Assembly (NCBI GenBank): GCA_904384245.1
Contig: CAJFJM010000019.1
Location: 1 to 33,087, forward strand
DNA length: 33,087 nt
Direction: 5' to 3'
From: an uncultured Clostridia bacterium
Lineage (GTDB): Bacteria; Bacillota; Clostridia; TANB77; CAG-508
Within the stretch, counting starts at the first letter, position 1, and each line of letters begins with the position of its first letter. Below, in pieces: positions 1 through 7,414 of the stretch. Both the position numbers and the translations under genes were made by a program. The notes under the pieces are model-generated. The model saw only the letters and a program-made list of their open reading frames with translations. It did no database searches and was not told the origin of the DNA.

Positions 1-50
1 AGGTCTGTCCCCATATTCCCTTGTAGGAGGGATTTTAAGGACCGTCCCTT
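1..50 (-). repeat. REP-A hairpin repeat, diverged reverse copy
   Basis: Read on the minus strand, this matches the 59-bp repeat found after relA, nrdD and the PBP gene (GGGACGGTCC, then TTAAAATCCCTCCTA, then a GGGGAC box). About six positions differ in the central palindrome and right end. It is the only copy in the opposite orientation, and the only one not attached to the stop codon of a visible gene. The upstream gene lies outside the window. Confidence 0.75.
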
Positions 51-73
51 GTTCCCTGTTTGGCATCTGCAAG

Positions 74-106
74 AAAAGAACGAAATGGCGTGTCCCCAAT
101 GTTCCC
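74..106. repeat. REP-B repeat fragment
   Basis: About 33 bp is nearly identical to the right arm of the inverted-repeat element near 19917-19948 (AAAGAACGAAATGG, then GTGTCCCCAATGTTCCC), with one substitution. It lies next to the REP-A copy at 1-50, so two repeat types sit side by side in front of recJ. Confidence 0.7.
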
Positions 107-108
107 TC

Positions 109-137
109 TTGAAAAAAATGAGCAAATAGTATACAAT
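109..137 (+). promoter_or_regulatory. Predicted recJ promoter
   Basis: TTGAAA at 109-114 and TACAAT at 132-137 are separated by 17 bp, which fits a vegetative sigma-A promoter about 23 bp ahead of the recJ start. The -35 hexamer touches the end of the repeat fragment just upstream. AT-rich sequence yields such matches by chance, so this is a prediction. Confidence 0.5.
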
Positions 138-166
138 ATTAGAAAAATAAATTTAGGGAGAGGAAA

Positions 167-1855
167 ATGATAAAAAAGTGGCAAATATACGAAACAGATA
201 GCCAAAAAGTGCAAGAATTGATAGATAAATATAATTTAAACTTGCTTTTGGCAACAATTTTAGTTAATAGAAATATTTTAGAAACAGAAAATTTAGATAA
301 ATTTTTGAAACCAACAAGAAATGATTTTCATGATCCTTTTTTAATGCCAGATATGGAAATTGCAGTTGAGAGAATATTAAAGGCTATAGAAAATAAGGAA
401 AAAATTATTATTTATGGAGATTATGATGCAGATGGAATTACAAGTATAACAGTCTTAAAAAGCTTTTTTAAAGATATAGGTGTAGATGTTTTTTCATATA
501 TTCCAAATAGGTTAGAAGAAGGTTATGGATTAAATAAACCAGCGGTAAAAAAGATTGTAGATGATAAATATAACTTGATGATTACAGTTGATTGTGGGAT
601 TTCTGCAATTGAAGAAATTGATTATGCAAATAGTTTAGGTATAGAAACAATAGTAACAGACCATCATGAGGTTGGAGAAAAACTTCCTAATGCTCTTGCA
701 ATAGTTGATGCAAAAAGAAAAGATAATATGTATCCTTGTAGAGACTTAGCGGGTGTTGGAGTTGTTTTTAAACTAATCCAAGCACTTTCTATCAAATTAA
801 ATTTAAAAGAAGAAAGTTATTTAAAATATTTGGATATTGTATGTATAGGAACAATTTCAGATATTGTTCCACTAGTCGATGAAAATAGAGTAATTGCAAA
901 ATTAGGTTTGATGCTTGTAAATCAAACAAAAAATTTGGGATTAAAATCTTTATTGATGTCATCTGGATATAAAAAAATAGATTCTACTACAATATCATTT
1001 GGAGTTGCTCCAAGAATAAATGCTTGTGGTAGAATGGGACATGCAGAAGAAGCACTAAAATTATTTTTGTCAAATAATCTAAATGAAGTTCAAGAATTAA
1101 CCAAAAAATTAAATGATTATAATGTAAAAAGACAAGATATAGAAAAAAGAATTTATGAAGAAGCAGTTAAGCAAATAGAAGAAAGAAATTTAAACAAAAA
1201 TAATACAATAATTGTAGCAGGAGAAAATTGGCATCATGGTGTTATTGGAATTGTAGCATCTAAAATAACAGAAATGTATTTTAAACCAAGTATTCTTTTA
1301 TGCAATGAAGGAGATGAATCAAAAGGTTCTGGAAGAAGTATACCAGGTTTTGACTTACATGATGCTTTAATGAAATGTTTAGACCATATAGAAAAATTTG
1401 GTGGACATAGTATGGCAATTGGAATTACAATAAAAAAATCAGAATTAGAACAATTTAGCCAAAGCTTAGAAAATGTAGCAAAAGAAGAGCATACAGAAGA
1501 AATTGTACCTATAGTGCAAATAGATGCCAAAATTTCTCTTAGTGATATAAACAAAGAAATGGTAGAAAGTCTTAATCAATTAGAACCTTTTGGAGAAGGA
1601 AACAAAATGCCAATATTTGTTATAAAAAATCTAAAAATTGATTCAATAAGAGCATTAACAGAAGGTAAACATTTAAAATTAACATTAAGAGAAGGAAATA
1701 ATATGGTAAATGCTATAGGATTTAATATGGGAAGCTTAGCAGAAGAATATAAAATAGGTGATAAAATAGATGTAGCAGGAATGCTTGAAATAAACTCTTT
1801 TAATGGAGTAGATAGTGTACAAATAAACTTAAAAGATATAATGAAGTCAATCTAA
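167..1855 (+). CDS. recJ: Single-stranded-DNA-specific 5'-3' exonuclease RecJ
   Basis: RecJ degrades single-stranded DNA 5' to 3' in recombination and mismatch repair in the cytoplasm. The 562-residue product has the DHH phosphoesterase core: GDYDADG at residues 84-90 supplies the metal-binding aspartates, VDCG is at 141-144 and DHH at 165-167. A DHHA1 domain carries the FGGHSMAIG signature at 411-419, and a C-terminal OB-like segment follows. The length fits short RecJ forms without the long Bacillus C-terminal extension. AGGGAGAGG precedes the ATG. The next gene, relA, starts 24 bp after the stop, and the recJ-relA-hydrolase-hisS order is familiar in Clostridia, which supports the call. Confidence 0.95.
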   Translation: MIKKWQIYETDSQKVQELIDKYNLNLLLATILVNRNILETENLDKFLKPTRNDFHDPFLMPDMEIAVERILKAIENKEKIIIYGDYDADGITSITVLKSFFKDIGVDVFSYIPNRLEEGYGLNKPAVKKIVDDKYNLMITVDCGISAIEEIDYANSLGIETIVTDHHEVGEKLPNALAIVDAKRKDNMYPCRDLAGVGVVFKLIQALSIKLNLKEESYLKYLDIVCIGTISDIVPLVDENRVIAKLGLMLVNQTKNLGLKSLLMSSGYKKIDSTTISFGVAPRINACGRMGHAEEALKLFLSNNLNEVQELTKKLNDYNVKRQDIEKRIYEEAVKQIEERNLNKNNTIIVAGENWHHGVIGIVASKITEMYFKPSILLCNEGDESKGSGRSIPGFDLHDALMKCLDHIEKFGGHSMAIGITIKKSELEQFSQSLENVAKEEHTEEIVPIVQIDAKISLSDINKEMVESLNQLEPFGEGNKMPIFVIKNLKIDSIRALTEGKHLKLTLREGNNMVNAIGFNMGSLAEEYKIGDKIDVAGMLEINSFNGVDSVQINLKDIMKSI

Positions 1856-1879
1856 ATGCATAAAAAGGGGGGAATATTT

Positions 1880-4081
1880 ATGCAAGATGAAAAACAAATA
1901 ACAATACAAGATATAATAAATAAAAGAAAAGAACATTCAAGAAGAGTAGATACAAAACTAATAACTAAAGCATATGAGTTAGCAAGTGAAAAACATAAAG
2001 ACCAAAAGAGAAGTTCAGGAGAGCCATATATAATACATCCACTAAATGTTGCATATATATTAGCAGATACAGGTTTAGATGAAAATACTATAGCAGCAGC
2101 ATTATTACATGATATAGTAGAAGATACAGATGTAACAGATGCAGATTTAAGAAAAGAATTTGGTGATGAAATTGCAGATATGGTAGCAGGGGTTACAAAA
2201 TTAGGAGAAGTACAACAAATATTTTCTGTAGAAGAAAGACAAGTAGAAGATTATAGAAGAATGTTCCTTGCTATGGGAAAAGATATACGTGTAATTTTAA
2301 TAAAACTTGCAGACAGATTACATAATATGAGAACTCTTAAATATATAAAAAGAGATAGACAAATAGCAAATGCAAAAGAAACAATGGAAATATATGCACC
2401 ACTTGCAAACCGTTTAGGTCTATATTCAATGAAATGGGAGCTAGAAGATTTAGCATTTAAATATCTATATCCAGAAGAATATCATGAATTAGTAGAAGGT
2501 ATAAACAAAAAAAGAGAAGAAAGATTAAAATTTATTGAAAAAATAATGGCAGATATAAGAGTGGCATTAAAAAAACAAAGAATAGAAGCTGAAGTTACAG
2601 GAAGAGCTAAACATTTATATAGTATATACAGAAAAATGAAAAGAGATAATAAAACACTAGACCAAATATATGACTTATTTGCATTAAGAATATTAGTAAA
2701 TTCAGTAAAGGACTGTTATGCAGCATTAGGAGTTGTACATGAATTATATAGTCCAATGCCAGGAAGATTTAAAGATTATATAGCAGTACCAAAGCCAAAT
2801 ATGTATCAATCAATACATACAACACTACTTGGAGAAAAAGGAACACCATTTGAAGTACAAATAAGAACATGGGACATGCATAGAGTTGCAGAATATGGTA
2901 TAGCAGCACATTGGGCGTATAAAGAAGCAAGTTATTTTGGAAAAAAACAATCTGTAAAAGTAGAAGAAGATAAATTAGCATGGCTAAGAGAAACACTAGA
3001 ATGGCAAAAAGACATGCAAGACCCACAAGAATTTTTAGACACATTAAAAAAAGAATTGTTTGAAGATGAAGTATATGTATTTACACCAAAAGGAGCAATA
3101 AAGGTATTACCAAGAGGAGCAACACCAATAGATTTTGCATATACAATACATGCAGAAATAGGAAACCATATGGTAGGATGTAAAATAAACAGCAAAATGA
3201 TGCCAATAATAACACCTTTGCAAAGTGGAGATATTATAGAAATAATAACATCTGACAATTCAAAAGGTCCAAGTAGAGACTGGTTAAAATTTGTAAAAAG
3301 TACAGCAGCAAAAAATAAAATAAAATCATGGTTTAAAAAAGCACAAAAAGAAGAAAACATAGAAAAAGGAAAAGACTTAATAGAAAAAGAAATAAAAAGA
3401 ATTGGATATACACATGCAGATTTATTTAAAAATCAATATATAGACCCAATGCTTGAAAAATATAAATACAAAAATTTAGATGAAATGTATTCAGCAGTAG
3501 GATTTGGAGCAAATTCTCCAGTTAAAGTAATAGCAAGAGTATTACAAGAATACAGAAAAGACCATAAAGAAGAAGACATAGAAGAAAAAATGCAAGAACT
3601 TGCAAAAATACAAAAAGAAAGAAAAACAAAACCATCAAGTTCAGGTGTAGTAGTAAAAGGAATAGACAATTGTTTAGTAAAACTTTCAAAATGCTGTAAT
3701 CCATTACCAGGAGATGAAATTGTAGGATATATAACAAGAGGAAGAGGAGTTTCAGTACACAGAAAAGACTGTGCAAATGTAAAAGACCTACTATCAGAAG
3801 AAAACAGAATGATAGATGTAGAATGGTATCAAGAAGCAAACGAAAGTTACAAAGTAGATATAGAAGTATTAGCAAATGACAGAGCAGGATTACTTGTAGA
3901 TGTGCTAACAGCAATAAAAGAAGTAAAAGCAAAACTAATGGGGGTAAACACAAAAACAACAAAAGAAAGAATAGCAATAATGGATGTAAGTTTAGAAGTA
4001 GAAGATATACAAGAATTAAACAAAGTATTAAAAGCAATCAGAAAAGTAGACAGTGTATATGATGTAAGAAGAAAGAAATAG
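1880..4081 (+). CDS. relA: Bifunctional (p)ppGpp synthetase/hydrolase RelA/SpoT
   Basis: This enzyme makes and degrades the stringent-response alarmone (p)ppGpp. Using the ATG at 1880, preceded by AAAAGGGGGG at good spacing, the product has 733 residues. An in-frame ATG at 1856 lies before the ribosome binding site and is unlikely. The HD hydrolase domain has H53 and HD at 77-78 followed by ED, so hydrolysis looks intact. The synthetase domain has GRFKD, the RxKD form typical of bifunctional enzymes rather than the ExDD form of synthetase-only RelA. A TGS domain (VYVFTPKG), a zinc-finger-like segment (CLVKLSKCCNP) and a C-terminal ACT domain follow. The stop codon is the first three bases of a hairpin repeat. 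Confidence 0.96.
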   Translation: MQDEKQITIQDIINKRKEHSRRVDTKLITKAYELASEKHKDQKRSSGEPYIIHPLNVAYILADTGLDENTIAAALLHDIVEDTDVTDADLRKEFGDEIADMVAGVTKLGEVQQIFSVEERQVEDYRRMFLAMGKDIRVILIKLADRLHNMRTLKYIKRDRQIANAKETMEIYAPLANRLGLYSMKWELEDLAFKYLYPEEYHELVEGINKKREERLKFIEKIMADIRVALKKQRIEAEVTGRAKHLYSIYRKMKRDNKTLDQIYDLFALRILVNSVKDCYAALGVVHELYSPMPGRFKDYIAVPKPNMYQSIHTTLLGEKGTPFEVQIRTWDMHRVAEYGIAAHWAYKEASYFGKKQSVKVEEDKLAWLRETLEWQKDMQDPQEFLDTLKKELFEDEVYVFTPKGAIKVLPRGATPIDFAYTIHAEIGNHMVGCKINSKMMPIITPLQSGDIIEIITSDNSKGPSRDWLKFVKSTAAKNKIKSWFKKAQKEENIEKGKDLIEKEIKRIGYTHADLFKNQYIDPMLEKYKYKNLDEMYSAVGFGANSPVKVIARVLQEYRKDHKEEDIEEKMQELAKIQKERKTKPSSSGVVVKGIDNCLVKLSKCCNPLPGDEIVGYITRGRGVSVHRKDCANVKDLLSEENRMIDVEWYQEANESYKVDIEVLANDRAGLLVDVLTAIKEVKAKLMGVNTKTTKERIAIMDVSLEVEDIQELNKVLKAIRKVDSVYDVRRKK

Positions 4082-4137
4082 GGATTGAGGGACGGTCCTT
4101 AAAATCCCTCCTAGAAGGGATTTTGGGGACGGACCTT
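4079..4137 (+). repeat. REP-A hairpin repeat overlapping the relA stop codon
   Basis: This 59-bp repeat begins with TAGGGATTGAGGGACGG, and its TAG is the relA stop. It holds a near-perfect palindrome at 4101-4124 (AAAATCCCTCC facing AAGGGATTTT) and ends with GGGGACGGACCTT. Near-identical copies are at 9539-9597 and 32725-32783. The hairpin could act as a transcription attenuator or mRNA 3'-end stabiliser between relA and the hydrolase gene, although there is no clean T-run. Confidence 0.9.
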
Positions 4138-4153
4138 GAAAAGAGGAGAACAA

Positions 4154-4801
4154 ATGATTTTAAAAAGATTACAAATAAGAACATGGATTGGTGAACCAAC
4201 AAATTGTTACATAATTTATGAAGAAAAAAGTAAAGAGATAATGTGTATAGATCCAGCAGGAGATGTAGCAGAAATAAAAAATTTAATAAATAATATTTTT
4301 AAAGGAAAATTAAAATATATTTATTTGACACATTGTCATAGTGACCATATCGAAGGAGTAATGCCTTTGAAGGAAATGTGTGGAGGAAAAATTTTAATAC
4401 ATCGTTTTGATAGTGAGGGATTAAATGACAAATATATAAATCTATCAGAACTTATTGATATTCCAGAAATTGAATTAGAGGCTGATTCAAGAATAGATGA
4501 TAATGATTTACTTCATTTAGGAAATTTAGAATTTAAAGTAATACATACACCAGGGCATACAAAAGGAAGTACATCATTATACTGTAAAGAAGAAGGATGC
4601 GTATTTACTGGAGATACACTTTTTTCTGGAACATGGGGAAGAACAGATTTGCCAACATCAAGTAGAGAAGAAATAATGGACTCAATAATAAATAAATTAT
4701 TAGTATTACCAGATGAGACAATTTGTTATCCAGGACATGGAAAACCAACAATAATAAAAAAAGAAAAGCCACTTTATTTGGAATTAAGGAGAGAAATCTA
4801 A
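4154..4801 (+). CDS. Metallo-beta-lactamase fold hydrolase, glyoxalase II-like
   Basis: This is a cytoplasmic metal-dependent hydrolase of the glyoxalase II/YcbL type, probably acting on a thioester or similar ester; the substrate cannot be read from the sequence. With the ATG at 4154 (AGAGGAG six bases upstream) the product has 215 residues. An upstream in-frame TTG at 4136 lies inside the repeat and is not favoured. The metal-binding motifs are complete: THCHSDHIEG near residues 59-68, HTPGHTKGS, GDTLFSGTWGRTDLP and YPGHGKPT near the C-terminus. A gene of this family commonly lies between relA and hisS in Clostridia. It follows relA across the hairpin repeat and is probably co-transcribed. 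Confidence 0.88.
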   Translation: MILKRLQIRTWIGEPTNCYIIYEEKSKEIMCIDPAGDVAEIKNLINNIFKGKLKYIYLTHCHSDHIEGVMPLKEMCGGKILIHRFDSEGLNDKYINLSELIDIPEIELEADSRIDDNDLLHLGNLEFKVIHTPGHTKGSTSLYCKEEGCVFTGDTLFSGTWGRTDLPTSSREEIMDSIINKLLVLPDETICYPGHGKPTIIKKEKPLYLELRREI

Positions 4802-5001
4802 TATAAATATCAAATATTTAAATTTTTAGAATTAAATATAGGTATAAATTATATGTATAAATAATAAATAGGCTTTGAAAATATAATTAAAATATAATAA
4901 TTAAAGTAAAATACAAAAAATCATTTATATTGAAGAATTAAAAAAATCAAAAAAGAATTAAAAAGAATTGAATATAAAAATCATAGAAAGGAAGGAATGT
5001 T

Positions 5002-6285
5002 ATGAGTAAAACAGAACCAAGAACATTACCAGGTTTTATGGAATTATTACCAGAAGAACAAATTTTATTTGATCAAATAAAAACAACAATAGAAAAAACA
5101 TATCAAAAATTTGGATTTTTACCATTAGACACACCAATAATAGAACTATCTGAAGTCTTACTTGCAAAAGCAGGGGGAGAGACAGAAAAGCAAATATATC
5201 GTTTTGAAAAAGGAGATACAGACTTATCTTTAAGATTTGATTTAACAGTTCCACTTGCAAAATTTGTAGCAAAAAATTATGGTAATTTAAGTTTTCCATT
5301 TAGAAGATATCAAATAGGAAAAGTATACAGAGGAGAAAAAGCTCAAAAAGGTAGATTCCGTGAATTTTATCAATGTGATATTGATGTAATAGGTGATGGA
5401 GAATTAAGCATAATAAATGATGCAGAAATGCCAAGTGTAATCTATAATGTATTTAAAGAACTAGGATTTGACGATTTTACAATTAAAATAAATAATAGAA
5501 AATTATTAAATGGATTATTCCAAAGTATAAATCAAAAAGAAAATTCAGTTGAAATATTAAGAATAATTGATAAAATAGAAAAAATAGGAAAAGAAAAAGT
5601 TATTCAAGAATTAAAAGAATTAAATGTAGAAGAAACAGCAATAGAAAAAATAATAGGATTTATTGAGATAAGTGGAACTACAGAGCAAAAAATAGAGAAA
5701 TTAAAAAATCTAGGTATAGAAAATGAGACTTTTAAAGAAGGTTTAGATGAGTTAACACAAATAGTTAAATATATTGGAATTTTTGGAGTTCCAGAAAAGA
5801 ATTTTGAGGTTGATTTAACTATTGCAAGAGGATTAGACTATTATACAGGTACAGTATATGAAACATTTTTAAATAAATATAGAGAATTAGGAAGTATATG
5901 TTCAGGTGGAAGATATGAAAATTTAGCTGAATACTATACAGACAAAAAATTACCAGGAGTTGGAATATCAATAGGTTTAACAAGATTATTTTATAAATTA
6001 AATGAATTAAGACTAATAGAAGCAAAACAAAAATCAATCTCTAAAGTTTTAGTAATTCCAATGATAGATGACCTAGAAGTTCCAATAAAAGTAGCAACAA
6101 GCCTAAGAGAAAAGGGAATAAATACAGAAATATTTTTAAATGATAAAAAATTAAAGGCAAAAATGAAATATGCAGATAAACTTAAAATTCCTTATGTTAT
6201 TGTTATAGGAGAAGATGAAGTAAAAAGTGGTAAGTTTAAGATTAGGAATATGGAAACAGGAGAAGAAAAAGAAGAAACTTTTTAA
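5002..6285 (+). CDS. hisS: Histidine--tRNA ligase
   Basis: HisS charges tRNA-His with histidine using ATP. The 427-residue class II synthetase has motif 2 at about residues 99-130 (FRRYQIGKVYRGE, then FYQCDID), the histidine-specific ARGLDYYTGTVYE at 275-287, motif 3 with GVGISIGLTRL, and an HGTP anticodon-binding domain at the C-terminus. The histidine-binding motif argues for a true synthetase rather than the HisZ paralogue. AAGGAAGG precedes the ATG. The 200 bp upstream are AT-rich; I looked for T-box features and found none. Transcription probably ends at the hairpin near 6311-6357, shared with the convergent regulator gene. Confidence 0.95.
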   Translation: MSKTEPRTLPGFMELLPEEQILFDQIKTTIEKTYQKFGFLPLDTPIIELSEVLLAKAGGETEKQIYRFEKGDTDLSLRFDLTVPLAKFVAKNYGNLSFPFRRYQIGKVYRGEKAQKGRFREFYQCDIDVIGDGELSIINDAEMPSVIYNVFKELGFDDFTIKINNRKLLNGLFQSINQKENSVEILRIIDKIEKIGKEKVIQELKELNVEETAIEKIIGFIEISGTTEQKIEKLKNLGIENETFKEGLDELTQIVKYIGIFGVPEKNFEVDLTIARGLDYYTGTVYETFLNKYRELGSICSGGRYENLAEYYTDKKLPGVGISIGLTRLFYKLNELRLIEAKQKSISKVLVIPMIDDLEVPIKVATSLREKGINTEIFLNDKKLKAKMKYADKLKIPYVIVIGEDEVKSGKFKIRNMETGEEKEETF

Positions 6286-6310
6286 CTATAATAATGAGAC
6301 AATTTAAATG

Positions 6311-6357
6311 TAATAATGAGACAATGCTTTCAAAAGAAAAATATTGTCTCATTATTA
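6311..6357. terminator. Hairpin between convergent hisS and Crp-family gene
   Basis: TAATAATGAGACAAT at 6311-6325 pairs perfectly over 15 bp with ATTGTCTCATTATTA at 6343-6357, with a 17-nt loop. It lies between two converging genes and could serve both strands, although the T-run is weak. A second identical 15-bp copy of the left arm lies at 6289-6303, so either copy can pair with the same right arm. Confidence 0.65.
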
Positions 6358-6374
6358 TATTTATTTATATAACT

Positions 6375-7001
6375 TTATTTATATAATAAAGTAATTTTAT
6401 TTCCAACTTTTTTTATAAAACCATCATCTTTTAAATATTTAAGTTCTCTCATCATTGCACTTCTATCAATACTAAGATAATCTGCCAAATCAGTTAAAGA
6501 AAAGGGAAGAGAAAAAGTTGTACTAAAATTTCTGTTAGAAAGAATAGAAAAATATCCAATTAGTTTATCTCTTATAGTTCTTTTTGTTAATAATTCAACT
6601 CTTGTATTAAGCATAGTGACTTTACTTAATATTAGTTCTGCCATATTTTCATTAAAAGTTTGATGAAATTTACAGTTTTGTTTGCATTTATGTTGAAGGT
6701 TATCATATGCAAAAAATAGAACTTCTGAAGCTTGCCTTGCTTTTACAAATAATTCATTATTTGTAACAATTACATAAAATAATTCTCCAAAAATATCATT
6801 TTTAGTAAAATGCTCTATAATTGTTTTATTACCATTAGAGTCATATCTAACTAGGTCAGCAGAGCCAGAAACCAATATACAAATTTGGTTTCTCTTAGCT
6901 ATATATGTAGTAATTATTTCATCTTTTTTAAATTTTTTTCTTTGTACTTTTGTACAAGATTTATCTAAATTATCTATAAAATCTTCAATAGAAATTGCCA
7001 T
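6375..7001 (-). CDS. Crp/Fnr-family transcriptional regulator
   Basis: The 208-residue protein has an N-terminal cyclic-nucleotide-binding-like beta-roll (about 20-110), a long dimerisation helix, and a C-terminal winged helix-turn-helix with SLTDLADYLSIDRSAMMREL as recognition region. Two cysteines in CKQNCKFH near residues 107-111 could bind a metal or sense redox state, but the four-cysteine pattern of Fnr is absent. Compared with Fnr, the second arginine of the recognition helix is kept and the glutamate is replaced by serine, so a site other than TTGAT is expected. It diverges from nrdD, and matching palindromes lie in front of both genes, which suggests control of anaerobic ribonucleotide reduction plus autoregulation. 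TAGGAGG precedes the ATG. Confidence 0.88.
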   Translation of the reverse strand: MAISIEDFIDNLDKSCTKVQRKKFKKDEIITTYIAKRNQICILVSGSADLVRYDSNGNKTIIEHFTKNDIFGELFYVIVTNNELFVKARQASEVLFFAYDNLQHKCKQNCKFHQTFNENMAELILSKVTMLNTRVELLTKRTIRDKLIGYFSILSNRNFSTTFSLPFSLTDLADYLSIDRSAMMRELKYLKDDGFIKKVGNKITLLYK

Positions 7002-7119
7002 AATTATCCTCCTAAAACTTTTAAAATTATGAGTATAGTTAAAATATAATAAATGAAATGTTAAATAAAAAATTTTTATCTAAAATAATATACATAATTT
7101 ATTAAAACATTACTTATGC

Positions 7120-7148
7120 AGTATATCACAAATAAGTTGCAAAAGCAA
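7120..7148 (-). promoter_or_regulatory. Predicted promoter of the Crp-family gene
   Basis: On the minus strand an extended -10 (TGA followed by TATACT, TATACT at 7125-7120) has a poor -35 (TTGCTT at 7148-7143) 17 bp upstream. That -35 lies inside the palindrome, so a bound regulator would cover it and repress. A leader of about 110 nt follows. Confidence 0.4.
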
Positions 7149-7149
7149 C
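7136..7149. promoter_or_regulatory. Crp/Fnr-type operator, regulator side
   Basis: GTTGCAAAAGCAAC is a perfect palindrome with 5-bp half-sites and a 4-bp centre, the geometry of Crp/Fnr sites. The same 14-mer, as its reverse complement, lies at 7342-7355 ahead of nrdD. It overlaps the predicted -35 of the regulator gene, a repressing position. Confidence 0.7.
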
Positions 7150-7341
7150 AAAATGTCAGTAAAAGCAAGTAACAATTTATGTAGAGAAGAAAAAAATAGC
7201 TGAAATTCTAACAAAAAATTGCTTGGTTAAAACTGGTAAAAAAAATAAATAATTAGATTTTTTTGTAACATAAATGTAATATTTGATATAAATTTAGAGC
7301 AGAGAGTGATTAAAAAATTGAAATAAAAAAAGATTTTCTTT

Positions 7342-7355
7342 GTTGCTTTTGCAAC
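7342..7355. promoter_or_regulatory. Crp/Fnr-type operator, nrdD side
   Basis: GTTGCTTTTGCAAC, extended to TGTTGCTTTTGCAACA at 7341-7356, is a perfect palindrome. Its centre is about 41 bp upstream of the start site predicted from the TATAAT at 7377-7382, which is the classic class II activator position of Crp/Fnr proteins. No -35 hexamer is visible, as expected for an activator-dependent promoter. Confidence 0.72.
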
Positions 7356-7376
7356 AGAAAAAGTAAAAATTAGAGA

Positions 7377-7382
7377 TATAAT
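7377..7382 (+). promoter_or_regulatory. Predicted -10 of the nrdDG promoter
   Basis: TATAAT lies 32 bp ahead of the nrdD start. The sequence 17 bp upstream (ACAGAA) is not a -35 element. The rest of the 413-bp divergent region (7002-7414) is AT-rich, and I see nothing else in it apart from the two palindromes. Confidence 0.55.
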
Positions 7383-7414
7383 AAAGGCATAAAAAATGAA
7401 GGAGGAAATGTAAA

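Noticed and set aside
2769..4037. Long leucine-rich minus-strand open frames opposite relA, nrdD, fucO, PBP and other genes
   Set aside because: They are reverse readings of AT-rich, Lys/Glu-rich genes, have no ribosome binding sites or recognisable domains, and overlap confidently identified genes.
4802..5001. Possible T-box leader before hisS (and likewise before metG)
   Set aside because: No specifier stem or conserved T-box antiterminator sequence (AGGGTGGNACCGCG type) is present; the hisS leader is featureless AT-rich sequence and metG has a short leader.
6375..7001. True Fnr oxygen sensor with an iron-sulfur cluster
   Set aside because: Only two closely spaced cysteines plus isolated ones are visible; the four-cysteine arrangement of Fnr is missing.
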